Source of the DNA: Burkholderiaceae bacterium
GTDB taxonomy: Bacteria; Pseudomonadota; Gammaproteobacteria; Burkholderiales; Burkholderiaceae_B
Assembly (NCBI GenBank): GCA_023653055.1
Contig: JAMNXR010000004.1
Coordinates: 1 to 64,000, forward strand
Length of the DNA: 64,000 nucleotides
Reading direction: 5' to 3'
Shown: in pieces, positions 26,443 to 35,217 of the stretch
Numbering within the stretch: position 1 is the first letter of the stretch
Layout of the letters: every line of letters starts with the position of its first letter
Notes under the pieces: generated by a model
Database searches by the model: none
What the model was told of the DNA's origin: nothing
What the model saw: the letters and a program-made list of their open reading frames with translations, nothing else
Translations under genes and position numbers: made by a program

Positions 26443-26925
26443 ATGGCACTTGGCAAAACACCTTACTTTGAGGATGTCGTCATTGGCGCGGACATTCCTG
26501 GACTTGAAAAAGGGCCGTTGACGACCGCGCATCTGATGCGTTGGTCCGCTGCAATGGAAAATTGGCACAAGATTCACTATGACAAACCCTTCGCAATGGA
26601 GCACGACAAATTACCCGGCCTCTTGATCAATGGCTCGCTCAAGCAGCAATTTGTGATGCAAATGCTGGCAGATTGGGCGGGGCCACAAGGCTGGGCTTGG
26701 AAAGCGGGCTTTCAGTTTCGGGCAATGAACCTCGTTGAGGAAACAGTGCGCGTTTGGGGTCGTGTGACAGGTAAACGCGAAGGGACAGCTTTTGGTCTGA
26801 TCGATATTGAACTGGGGATTGTTAACAACGAAGGAAAAGAATCGACGCCAGGCACCGCGACTGTTGCCCTGCCTTACAAAAATGGCGCAGCACTTCCATA
26901 CCCGTTTGTGCCCCCAAAACTCTAG
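26443..26925 (+). CDS. MaoC-like acyl dehydratase, C-terminal hot-dog type
   Basis: A 160-residue hot-dog protein, start chosen at ATG 26443 with GGAGAA upstream and only 1 bp after the previous stop. The active-site region reads SAAMENWHKIHYDKPFA. Aligned to the hydratase 2 motif D-x-N-P-x-H-x-D, the first Asp is replaced by Asn while H-Y-D is kept. It probably forms a heteromer with the preceding N-type domain. A mesaconyl- or itaconyl-CoA-like hydratase is one option. Confidence 0.85.
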   Translation: MALGKTPYFEDVVIGADIPGLEKGPLTTAHLMRWSAAMENWHKIHYDKPFAMEHDKLPGLLINGSLKQQFVMQMLADWAGPQGWAWKAGFQFRAMNLVEETVRVWGRVTGKREGTAFGLIDIELGIVNNEGKESTPGTATVALPYKNGAALPYPFVPPKL

Positions 26926-26964
26926 TGTCCTCCATCAACACACCCTAACCAAGAGGCCGCGCGA

Positions 26965-28140
26965 ATGGAAAAGACCTATCCAGACGGCGCCTTATCCGGG
27001 CTACGTGTTCTTGATCTGAGTCACGGCATTGCCGGGCCTTTTGCTGCACGGCTATTAGGCGACTATGGTGCTGACGTCATCAAGGTCGAGCGTCCTGTCT
27101 CGGGAGATTTTGCACGCACACTTGCACCACTCAAGACTGACGCACCCTTCCCTGAGCAAAGCCTGTTGTTTCAGTATCTCAACTGGAACAAGCGCAGTAT
27201 CGCGCTCGATTTAAAACTGGCTGAAAATCGAGCTGTGATCGAACGTCTTGTGAAACAAAGCGATATCGTCATTGAAAGCTTTCGACCCGGGCGCCTCCAA
27301 GATTGGGGATTAGGCGTAGACCAGTTTCTGGATTGGAAACCTAATCTTGTTGTGACCTCTATTACCAATTATGGACAAACGGGCCCCTACGCACAGTATG
27401 CCGCGAGCGATCTCACACTCCAAGCCATGAGTGGCATCATGCAAATTAGTGGCCAAGTCGATCGGGCACCCCTCAAACACGGCCTGTCTCAATCTTTTTA
27501 CTGTGCCGGCCTAACAGCAGCCTATGCGTCCATCATGGCGTATACCGCAGCACAAGCGGATCAGTTTGGCGAACATGTCGACGTATCCATTCATGAGTGT
27601 CTCGCCTCAGAACTGGTACTCAACGAATCGTATTATGCATTCCTGGGTGCTGTTCAAGGTCGACGTGCGACAGTACAGGATCCCTTCGCGGGCGAACCCA
27701 TTGCCACCCGCAAGGGGTATCTTGCCTTTCAAACGGGCGGCGGTGCACCCTTTGAAACACTTGCAGAACTCTTTGATCGACCTGAGTTTCTAGAAAAGAG
27801 ATTTTCAAGCCCACCGGAGCGTGAAAAACGTGTCCCCGAAGTCAAGGCACTGCTCGAAGAGTGTGTAGCAAATCGTGATGCCAAAGAAATATTTCTAGCT
27901 GGCGCAAAAAAACGCTTACTCCTCGGTGTTGTTCAGAGCGCTGAGGAATTATTGGCATGCGAACATCTTCAAGAGCGTCGCGCCTTTGTTGAACTCGAAC
28001 ACCCATCCACAGAAACATCTATACGTTTTCCTGCCGAATTAGCCAAACTCTCTGTCACACCTTCTTCAGTCCGCCGTCGCTCGCCAACACTTGATGAGCA
28101 TCGTCATGAAATACTCGCGCAACTCAAGGGGACCGTATGA
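26965..28140 (+). CDS. Family III CoA-transferase-like subunit lacking catalytic Asp
   Basis: A 391-residue CaiB/BaiF-family protein: LRVLDLSHGIAGPFAARLLG, YGADVIKVERP, NWNKRSIALDLK and ITNYGQTGPYAQYAASDLT are intact. The segment that normally holds the aspartyl-CoA residue (G-x-S-x-x-D-x-x-A-G) reads HGLSQSFYCAGL, with Phe at the Asp position. It overlaps the next CoA-transferase gene by 4 nt (ATGA). The next protein keeps the Asp, so a heteromer with one catalytic subunit is a reasonable inference, as in two-subunit enzymes such as BbsEF or SmtAB. Confidence 0.88.
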   Translation: MEKTYPDGALSGLRVLDLSHGIAGPFAARLLGDYGADVIKVERPVSGDFARTLAPLKTDAPFPEQSLLFQYLNWNKRSIALDLKLAENRAVIERLVKQSDIVIESFRPGRLQDWGLGVDQFLDWKPNLVVTSITNYGQTGPYAQYAASDLTLQAMSGIMQISGQVDRAPLKHGLSQSFYCAGLTAAYASIMAYTAAQADQFGEHVDVSIHECLASELVLNESYYAFLGAVQGRRATVQDPFAGEPIATRKGYLAFQTGGGAPFETLAELFDRPEFLEKRFSSPPEREKRVPEVKALLEECVANRDAKEIFLAGAKKRLLLGVVQSAEELLACEHLQERRAFVELEHPSTETSIRFPAELAKLSVTPSSVRRRSPTLDEHRHEILAQLKGTV

Positions 28141-29474
28141 CACAAATCACCCTGCCACTGACCGGCGTTCGCGTTCTGGATCTTTCCTATGTGTTTGCCG
28201 TCCCGTATATGGCAGGCCTGTTGAGTGACCTGGGTGCAGAGGTGATCAAGATCGAAGCACCCCATAAGCTCGATCAAACACGGGGTCGTGCCTTTGGTCC
28301 ATATTTGGACAACGATCCTGCCCAGGATCCCTGGAATCGCTCTGGTATCTTTTATGTCGTGAATCGTGGCAAACGTTCGCTTGCCATGGACCTAAGCCAA
28401 CCCGAAGGACAGGAAATTTTTCGAGATCTCGTCGCTAAGAGTGATATCGTGCTCGAAAACTATACGCCACGTGTGATGCGCAAGTGGGGGTTAAATTATG
28501 ATGAACTTAAAAAAATCAAACCCTCGCTCATTATGCTGTCCAACACAGGCTACGGCTCAACGGGACCGTGGTCCTCGTTTCCAAGTCAAGGCACGACCTT
28601 AGAAGCCACAATGGGGATTACCTTTTACACAGGCTATCGCGATGATAAGCCTTGGAAAGTCGGTCAGTCATATCCCGATTTCATTGCGTGCTGGGCGGGA
28701 CTCAATGGTTTATGGGCCGCGATTGCGCATATGAGAAAAACAGGCGAGGGTCAGTGGATTGATGTCGGCATGTACCAACTTGGCGCCGCACTCATGCCCG
28801 AGCCCTTGCTTCAAAAACAACTAGATGGTACAGAGCCTATCAGGATGGGAAACGAGCACGCCGAACACGTCCCGAGCAACTTATACCAAGTTGCAGGGGA
28901 GGATCAATGGCTCGCCCTGACTGTTCAAACAGATCAACAATGGAAAGTGTTGGCAACGTTGATGCAACAGTCGGAACTTGCCTTGGATGTGCGATATCTG
29001 AGTGCCGAAGGGCGTCGCGCCAACAGAGAGTCCGTCAACGCCATCGTTCAAACATGGTGTCGGACGCAAGACGCCCAAGCGCTTTTAGATCAGCTTCAGA
29101 CACACGGCATTGCGGCTGGACGCGTATTAAACAGCCGCGACCTATTACGCGACCCTCATCTCAAGCACCGTCAGTTTTACGAAACAGTCCAACACCCCAA
29201 ACCCATTGGCCCGCGGCCTATCATTGGCCGGCCCTATAAGTTGCGCTTTCGTGATGCACATATTAAAAAACCAGGTCCCCGCTTTGGCGAGGATAACGAC
29301 AATATCCTGCGCGACATTCTCGGGAAAACCCCTGCTCAAATTGCAGCGCTTAAAGCATCTAATGTGCTGAGTGACACGCCAACCAATCCCGGCATATCCG
29401 GAACGATGGATACCGCCTCAATGTTAGCGTTAAAAACATTAATCGCTGTCGATCAAGACTACCGCACAGGGTAA
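28137..29474 (+). CDS. Family III (CaiB/BaiF) CoA-transferase, catalytic subunit
   Basis: A 445-residue CoA-transferase. Seen: RVLDLSYVFAVPYMAGLLSD, GAEVIKIEAPHKLDQTRG, NRGKRSLAMDLSQPEGQEIF, SNTGYGSTGPWSSFPSQGT, and the active-site segment VGQSYPDFIACWAGL with the Asp. It would move CoA from a donor such as succinyl-CoA onto a carboxylic acid. The start overlaps the stop of the previous gene, with AAGGGG upstream, so the two are translationally coupled. tctB follows after 12 bp. Confidence 0.92.
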   Translation: MTQITLPLTGVRVLDLSYVFAVPYMAGLLSDLGAEVIKIEAPHKLDQTRGRAFGPYLDNDPAQDPWNRSGIFYVVNRGKRSLAMDLSQPEGQEIFRDLVAKSDIVLENYTPRVMRKWGLNYDELKKIKPSLIMLSNTGYGSTGPWSSFPSQGTTLEATMGITFYTGYRDDKPWKVGQSYPDFIACWAGLNGLWAAIAHMRKTGEGQWIDVGMYQLGAALMPEPLLQKQLDGTEPIRMGNEHAEHVPSNLYQVAGEDQWLALTVQTDQQWKVLATLMQQSELALDVRYLSAEGRRANRESVNAIVQTWCRTQDAQALLDQLQTHGIAAGRVLNSRDLLRDPHLKHRQFYETVQHPKPIGPRPIIGRPYKLRFRDAHIKKPGPRFGEDNDNILRDILGKTPAQIAALKASNVLSDTPTNPGISGTMDTASMLALKTLIAVDQDYRTG

Positions 29475-29486
29475 GGAGCGAACGCT

Positions 29487-29969
29487 TTGCAAACAATCAG
29501 TCGAAGTACTGGGTATATGGGTGCAGGCATTGTCGGTATTCTGTTGTCGGCAGGTTATCTGCACATGACACTCGATCTTCCAATGGGAGAAATAGATCAG
29601 CCAGGTGCGGGTGTCTTTCCTCTTTTGGTCGCCGGCGTGTTTTTCGTTGCGAGCATTTCATCCTTGTGGGAGGGATGGCATCATCGCGCCCACAGTCCAA
29701 AACTTGATCTACCAGAGGGCTCAGATCGGGTTCGGTTACTCAAACTGATCGCACTGCTCTTGGTGTATTTTCTTTTGATTCCTTGGGCAGGCTTTTCGCT
29801 CAGCAGCATCTTATTTTGCGCGGCACTGATTCGCTTACTTTCAGAACTCACTTGGTGGCGCAGCGCACTCTATGCCTTTTTGATGACTGCCGCGATTCAT
29901 ATTATTTTTATTTCGATCCTCAAGGTTCCCATGCCGTCCGGCGAACTCATCGCACTTTTTAGGAGCTGA
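29487..29969 (+). CDS. tctB: TctB small subunit of TTT transporter (set 2)
   Basis: A 160-residue membrane protein with the TctB layout: GAGIVGILLSAGYL, GAGVFPLLVAGVFFVASISSL, LLKLIALLLVYFLLIPW, FSLSSILFCAALI and a last helix before ILKVPMPSGELI. The start codon is TTG at 29487 with AAGGAG nine nt upstream, a clear non-ATG start. tctA follows with 1 bp between. It is the membrane partner of TctA set 2. Confidence 0.88.
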   Translation: MQTISRSTGYMGAGIVGILLSAGYLHMTLDLPMGEIDQPGAGVFPLLVAGVFFVASISSLWEGWHHRAHSPKLDLPEGSDRVRLLKLIALLLVYFLLIPWAGFSLSSILFCAALIRLLSELTWWRSALYAFLMTAAIHIIFISILKVPMPSGELIALFRS

Positions 29970-29970
29970 A

Positions 29971-31497
29971 ATGGAAGCGATTGATGGCTTGCTGTATGGG
30001 CTAGGTGTAGCATTGACGTGGAACAACTTGCTCGCAGCACTTGTGGGCGCGCTAGCCGGAACGTTGATCGGGGTTCTGCCTGGCTTAGGTCCCACAGCGG
30101 GGATCGCGATGATATTGCCACTCAGTTACGCACTCGATCCAACCAGTGGTCTGATCATGATGGCAGGTATGTATTATGGTGCGATGTATGGCGGCTCTAC
30201 AACCGCTGTTCTTATTAATATGCCTGGTGAGTCGGCCTCAGTCATTACCTGTATCGATGGCTACAAACTCACAAAGAAGGGACGCGCCGGTGCGGTCCTC
30301 ACAATCGTTGCAATCGGCTCTTTCGTTGGTGGTGGCCTCTCTGTACTCGGTGTCATGTTGTTTGCACCCGCACTCGCAAATCTAGGCTTACTCTTTGGTC
30401 CTGCAGAATTTTTTGCTTTAACCGCTGGCGGCCTGTTGCTGTTTTCACGCATTTCTGGCGGCACCTTAGCGGCAGGTATTTTTCCAATGGCGATTGGACT
30501 CATGCTCAGTACAGTGGGTCAAGAAATGGTAACGGGTGCAGATCGCTTTACCTTCGGTGTACAGGATCTCACCCTCGGGGTTGAACTTGTCGCACTGGTC
30601 GTCGGACTCTACGGACTGACAGAAATTATGTCCGTCGTTGAGTCTTTGCAAAAACAAGGCAAGCCCATCTCCGTCAAACTCAAAGAAATGTTTCCTTCGC
30701 GTGACGAGTGGCGCCGCTCTTGGGCACCCTACGGCAGAGGCACTGCGATTGGTTTCGTGCTGGGTTTGCTCCCTGGCCCCTCGGCGACGATGGCAAGCTT
30801 TGCCTCCTATCGTTTAGAAAAGGGGGTGTCCAAACATAAGGAGCAGCTCGGACAAGGCGCGATTGAAGGTGTCGCCGGACCTGAAACCGCCAATAATGCT
30901 GCAGCGACTTCGTCCATGGTGCCACTGCTCGCGCTGGGCATTCCCTTTGGTTCCGTCACGGCATTGATGTTGGCTGCGATGATGGTGCATGGCGTGCAGC
31001 CTGGTCCGATGATGATGACCTCACATCCCGACGTATTCTGGGGGGTGATTGCATCCATGCTGATTGGCAATGCAATGTTAGTGATCTTGAATATTCCGCT
31101 GATTGGCGTCTGGGTCAGTCTTTTGCGCGTACCCAATCATGTCTTCCTACCCCTCATCCTGATGGTGGCCACTGTAGGTTGCTACAGCGTGCGCAACAGC
31201 ATGGTCGATGTGTATATGTTGTGGGTGATCGCCCTGATCGGCTATGCGCTACGCAAACTTGAATTCCAACTTGCGCCCATGGTGGTGGGTGTCGTATTGG
31301 GACCCCTCATTGAAAAACATTTACGCGAAGGCTTATTTATGAGTTTGGGCGACGTATCTGTTTTTTATACCAGCCCGATCGCCATTGGGATCTGGTCAGT
31401 TGTGATCATTGTCCTTTTACTCGAGCCGCTACGTGCCCTATTTTCAAAAGTGTTCGGTATTAAAGTGAAAAAACTTATCCCGGAGAGCTCGGAGTAG
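29971..31497 (+). CDS. tctA: TctA large permease of TTT transporter (set 2)
   Basis: A 508-residue TctA with signature regions GVLPGLGPTAGIAMILPL and GLLPGPSATMASFASY plus GVAGPETANNAAATSSMVPLLALGIP. AGGAG precedes the ATG. Its last 23 nt overlap the convergent CoA-transferase gene on the other strand. It belongs to the unit starting with the Bug gene at 24843, so transport and CoA activation of the same acid are probably coupled. Confidence 0.96.
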   Translation: MEAIDGLLYGLGVALTWNNLLAALVGALAGTLIGVLPGLGPTAGIAMILPLSYALDPTSGLIMMAGMYYGAMYGGSTTAVLINMPGESASVITCIDGYKLTKKGRAGAVLTIVAIGSFVGGGLSVLGVMLFAPALANLGLLFGPAEFFALTAGGLLLFSRISGGTLAAGIFPMAIGLMLSTVGQEMVTGADRFTFGVQDLTLGVELVALVVGLYGLTEIMSVVESLQKQGKPISVKLKEMFPSRDEWRRSWAPYGRGTAIGFVLGLLPGPSATMASFASYRLEKGVSKHKEQLGQGAIEGVAGPETANNAAATSSMVPLLALGIPFGSVTALMLAAMMVHGVQPGPMMMTSHPDVFWGVIASMLIGNAMLVILNIPLIGVWVSLLRVPNHVFLPLILMVATVGCYSVRNSMVDVYMLWVIALIGYALRKLEFQLAPMVVGVVLGPLIEKHLREGLFMSLGDVSVFYTSPIAIGIWSVVIIVLLLEPLRALFSKVFGIKVKKLIPESSE

Positions 31498-32713
31498 CCT
31501 CTACCTTGACCCAACCAGGATCGAGACCAATCGCGCCCTGTTCGGACAGGGTCTTGATCTGCTCCTGTGCATAGCCCATTTCCGTCAGGATCTCTGCCGT
31601 ATGCTGACCAAGCCTCGGTGGTGGTAAACGTATCGATCCGGGTGACTCACCCATCTTGATTGGCAAGCCCGCCATCGACATCATGCCGAGCCCTTCGAGT
31701 TCGATCTCTTGAATCATATCCCGTGCTTGCACTTGCGGTTGCGTGACAACCTTATCGATTGTATTGACCGGTGAACAGGGCACATCATTTTCTTTTAAGC
31801 GGCTTTCCCAAAATGACAAAGGCTGTTTAATAATCTCATCACCAATCATTTGGATCAGCAAAGGGCGATTTAAGGCACGCATCTGAGGATCGCTAAAGCG
31901 TGTGTCTTCCAACCAGCCTGGCTGCTCAAGCGCCGCACACAACCCCTTCCACATCCGTTGATTAAACGCAGAAATCACAATCCATTGATCGCTTGCCTGA
32001 TAGGCACGATACGTCGGGCTCGTTAAGGCGCCACTGCCGCTTGGGCCAGGCACTTCGCCACTCGAAAAGTAGCGGGTAAAGAACTGAGCCAGCATCGCCA
32101 TATGGCCCTCGAGCAACGAGGTATCGACACGCTGTCCCCGACCTGTTCGATGTCGCGTTTCAAGCGCCATCATCACACCAATTGCACCGAACATACCACC
32201 ACCAACATCCGCAACGGACATACCCATTTTTGCAGGGCTACCCTCGGGATCACCAGTAATACTCATCGAGCCGGCATACGCCTGCATGAACAAATCGTTT
32301 GCCGGTTCCTTGCTGAGCGGACCCGACGCACCAAAACCACTAATGGCGCAATAGATAAGTCGTGGATTCACACGCGATAAACTTTCGTAGTCGAGCCCCA
32401 AACGCTCTAAGGCACCTACACGATAGTTGTGCACGAATACGTCTGCCTCTTCAATCAATGCACGCGCGATCTTCACACCCTCCTCGGTTTTCAGATCAAG
32501 CGCCATACCTCTTTTGTTACGGTTCGCAGAGGCATAGTAATAGCCCATCGCACCATGAAAATATGGAGACCATGCACGGCTATCATCGCCTACACCGGTT
32601 CGCTCAATCTTGATGACATCTGCGCCATAATCGCCTAGCAACATGCCGCAAAAGGGACCGGCCATTGCCACGCTGATCTCTACAACCTTTATGCCTGCAA
32701 GCGGTGCTGTCAT
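31475..32713 (-). CDS. Family III (CaiB/BaiF) CoA-transferase
   Basis: A 412-residue CoA-transferase with IKVVEISVAMAGPFCGMLLG, YGADVIKIERTG, NRNKRGMALDLKTEEG, ISGFGASGPLSKEPANDLFM and the active-site segment MGMSVADVGGGMFGA with the Asp. It ends by overlapping tctA on the opposite strand. It follows a PPOX-type flavoprotein and a quinone-oxidoreductase-like gene in the same direction. The acyl acceptor cannot be read. Confidence 0.93.
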   Translation of the reverse strand: MTAPLAGIKVVEISVAMAGPFCGMLLGDYGADVIKIERTGVGDDSRAWSPYFHGAMGYYYASANRNKRGMALDLKTEEGVKIARALIEEADVFVHNYRVGALERLGLDYESLSRVNPRLIYCAISGFGASGPLSKEPANDLFMQAYAGSMSITGDPEGSPAKMGMSVADVGGGMFGAIGVMMALETRHRTGRGQRVDTSLLEGHMAMLAQFFTRYFSSGEVPGPSGSGALTSPTYRAYQASDQWIVISAFNQRMWKGLCAALEQPGWLEDTRFSDPQMRALNRPLLIQMIGDEIIKQPLSFWESRLKENDVPCSPVNTIDKVVTQPQVQARDMIQEIELEGLGMMSMAGLPIKMGESPGSIRLPPPRLGQHTAEILTEMGYAQEQIKTLSEQGAIGLDPGWVKVEATPSSPG

Positions 32714-32750
32714 TGTTGTCTCATCCGATTGATATCGTTTATATCGTTTT

Positions 32751-33356
32751 TTATAGTTCGTTTTTATAACGCACCATCATCTCTTCGTGTGTTTCAAACA
32801 CACCTTGAAGCGATGCTTGTTCGTTAATCATATCTACCATCGTCGGCAACTGATTTCGATCAATCTGGCTAGAACCATCCCATAATTTTGATCGCATAAA
32901 GGCTTTTGCGCAGTGCAAATAGGCTTGCTGAACCGTCACGCGAATCACAAGTTTTGGCGCACGTATTTCTGTCGTGCATTGCGCAATATCGCTAGGATCG
33001 ATACTGAGTGACGCCTTACCATTGACGCGCAAGGTCTCATCTACGCCATGAATGAGAAATAGCAAACCGGCACGTCCAGTATGGATAATGTTTTCCAAAG
33101 TATCAAGGCGATTGTTGCCGGGCGAATCTGGGATCAACAGTGTGTCATCACCTAACACCTTTATAAATCCGGGTGCACCGCCGCGTGGAGAAGCATCCAG
33201 CACTTCATCCACGCCTAAGCTCGACACAACGATAAAGGGCGACAAGCCGATGAAACGCTTGCAGTGCTTGTCTAACGCAGCCAGCTGCTTTTTGACTGCC
33301 CGCTCTTTTGGTGCCGCGTATAGCACCCTCAGTTGTTCCAGTGTGTCGATCTGCAT
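32751..33356 (-). CDS. Pyridoxamine-5'-phosphate-oxidase-fold flavoprotein
   Basis: A 201-residue split-barrel protein of the PPOX-like group. Seen: FIVVSSLGVDEVLDASPRGGAPGF near residue 40, DDTLLIPDSPGNNRLDTLENI, GLLFLIHGVDETLRVNGKASL and VQQAYLHCAKAFMRSKLWD. The layout fits the MSMEG_1061-type FMN-binding family rather than true PdxH. Such proteins bind FMN or F420 and often reduce small molecules. It starts 4 bp after the end of the upstream quinone-reductase-like gene, so they are likely co-translated. Confidence 0.85.
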   Translation of the reverse strand: MQIDTLEQLRVLYAAPKERAVKKQLAALDKHCKRFIGLSPFIVVSSLGVDEVLDASPRGGAPGFIKVLGDDTLLIPDSPGNNRLDTLENIIHTGRAGLLFLIHGVDETLRVNGKASLSIDPSDIAQCTTEIRAPKLVIRVTVQQAYLHCAKAFMRSKLWDGSSQIDRNQLPTMVDMINEQASLQGVFETHEEMMVRYKNEL

Positions 33357-33360
33357 GCTG

Positions 33361-34335
33361 CTAGCCCAACTTCACGACAATTTTTCCAAAATGTTTATTG
33401 GTCCGCATCCGTTCAAATGCTTGAGCAATATCTGCAAAAGCAAAGGTGCTGTCAATTGGCAAAGACAATTTACCCGACTCAAGATACGCACCCAAATCAC
33501 CCAAGGCCAAAGAAGTAATGCTGCGTACTTCCTCAACGCTTCTGGTGCGGAATGTCACACCGGTGTACTTAATGCGCTTGAGTGCATGTAAATCAAAATC
33601 GAACTCTGCAAAACGTCCGGCCATTCGACCGACGTTGACGATGCGACCTAAAACTGCACAGGCCTCAAGGTTCTGATTGCCAAATGGACCTGAGAGCTGA
33701 TCAATAATCAGATCCACACCCTTACCGCCATTTGCTTCGATCGCGTGCTGTGGCCATTGTGGATCACTGTTATCAATGGCGAAATCTGCACCAAAATTTT
33801 TGAGTTGTGCGCGTCGCTCTGGCGTAGTCGATGTACCGATGACAGTCTTTGCACCCATCAGCTTGGCAATCTGCATCGCCATCAGTCCCACACCGGATGA
33901 TGCGCCTTGCACCAATACTGTGTCACCCTTGCGCAACTCTCCTGCGGTCACCACTGCGTTGTGCATCGTTTGAATCGCGATTGGCAAGGTCACGGCTTGC
34001 TCATAGGACATGGAGTCATTTGGAATATCCATGACACGCCCCCAGTCGGCCACCGCATACTCTGCGTACCCAGCCGTACCAGAACACATCACACGATCGC
34101 CTGGTTTAAAACCACGCACGCGCGCACCCACCTCTTCGACTTCGCCTGCCCACTCCATACCAGGTATCGTGCCTGCGCCACCGACCTTTCCGTGTGCGCC
34201 GCCTGCAAGCACACCCAGATCTGCGCGATTGAGGCCGCAAGCATGCACTTTTACAAGCACTTGCTCGGGACCTGCTGTTGGCTTGGCAACCTCTGCGATT
34301 TCAAAACCATTGGCTGTGACAACGACTGCTTTCAT
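33361..34335 (-). CDS. Zinc-free MDR / NADPH:quinone-oxidoreductase-like protein
   Basis: A 324-residue medium-chain reductase. Seen: the GroES-like part VHACGLNRADLGVLAGG and GMEWAGEVEEVGARVRGFKPGDRV, then the NADPH-binding VLVQGASSGVGLMAMQIAK, GADFAIDNSD and a C-terminal HFGKIVVKLG. The structural zinc cysteines are missing, as in quinone oxidoreductases. It may be an enoyl or quinone reductase. AAGGAA precedes the start. Confidence 0.88.
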   Translation of the reverse strand: MKAVVVTANGFEIAEVAKPTAGPEQVLVKVHACGLNRADLGVLAGGAHGKVGGAGTIPGMEWAGEVEEVGARVRGFKPGDRVMCSGTAGYAEYAVADWGRVMDIPNDSMSYEQAVTLPIAIQTMHNAVVTAGELRKGDTVLVQGASSGVGLMAMQIAKLMGAKTVIGTSTTPERRAQLKNFGADFAIDNSDPQWPQHAIEANGGKGVDLIIDQLSGPFGNQNLEACAVLGRIVNVGRMAGRFAEFDFDLHALKRIKYTGVTFRTRSVEEVRSITSLALGDLGAYLESGKLSLPIDSTFAFADIAQAFERMRTNKHFGKIVVKLG

Positions 34336-34392
34336 AATATGACTTCCTTGTTATTAAGATGTAGGGACACATCAATCTTTATTGCAATTCAC

Positions 34393-35202
34393 TCAATCGC
34401 ACTTGGCGCTCATGCCACCATCCACGATCAGCTCTGTCCCGGTGATAAAGCGCGCTTCGTCAGAGGCCAGAAACAACACCGCATTAGCTGTATCGCGCCC
34501 GTCACCCATAAATGGCATTGGGATACGTGCCTGACGAATTTTGAGCAGGCGCTCTGAGTCGCCTGCGCTCTGCGCTCCGGCGAGGGTCGCCTCCACCAAC
34601 GGCGTGTGTAATTGACCAGGCAAGACCGTGTTGATCCTGATACCTTTTTTTGCGTATTCGACACCCACCACACGTCCAAACTGAATGACACCTGCTTTAG
34701 CTGCCGCATACCCGACCTGTGGCGCACCTGTAAATCGAATACCTGAAGTCGATGAAATATTGACGATCGCACCGGCTCCTTTTTCTTCCATCACCGGCAT
34801 GACATACTTACACATCAAAAAAACTGTTTTTAAATTAATGTCGATTTGACGATCCCAGTTTTCTTCGGAAAGCTCGATCGGTCCGCCTCGCGACGGTCCA
34901 CCAACGTTGTTGACCAACACATCAACCGTACCGTAACGCTTTAAGCAAGCCGCGACCAATTTCTGGATCGCTGCACTATCCGTGACATCGCAAGCATAAG
35001 GTGTGACGTCACCACCCGACTGTTTAATCAGCGCAAGCGTCTCATCCATGGCCGCAAGATGCTGATCGACTGCAAAGACTTGAGCACCTTCTTGCGCAAA
35101 ACGTACGGCAATGGCGCGCCCATTACCCCAACCTGGACCTACGCATCCTGCTCCTGTAACGATTGCAACCTTGCCGGCCAGTCGACCTGTCTGATTTGTC
35201 AT
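34393..35202 (-). CDS. Short-chain dehydrogenase/reductase (copy 1)
   Basis: A 269-residue classical SDR. The cofactor loop is unusual, reading VTGAGCVGPGWGNGRAIA with extra residues compared with the standard TGxxxGIG. NNVGG, the catalytic Ser in NISSTSG, YAAAK and VDGGMSAKCD are present. It lies 15 bp downstream of a second SDR with the same extended loop, so the pair is a tandem duplication. Substrate unknown; in this context a hydroxyacyl derivative is possible. Confidence 0.93.
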   Translation of the reverse strand: MTNQTGRLAGKVAIVTGAGCVGPGWGNGRAIAVRFAQEGAQVFAVDQHLAAMDETLALIKQSGGDVTPYACDVTDSAAIQKLVAACLKRYGTVDVLVNNVGGPSRGGPIELSEENWDRQIDINLKTVFLMCKYVMPVMEEKGAGAIVNISSTSGIRFTGAPQVGYAAAKAGVIQFGRVVGVEYAKKGIRINTVLPGQLHTPLVEATLAGAQSAGDSERLLKIRQARIPMPFMGDGRDTANAVLFLASDEARFITGTELIVDGGMSAKCD

Positions 35203-35217
35203 CTCTTTTCCTAGTGG

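Noticed and set aside
31475-31497. Convergent overlap between tctA and a CoA-transferase gene
   Set aside because: A 23-nt tail overlap of convergent genes is common and needs no special explanation.
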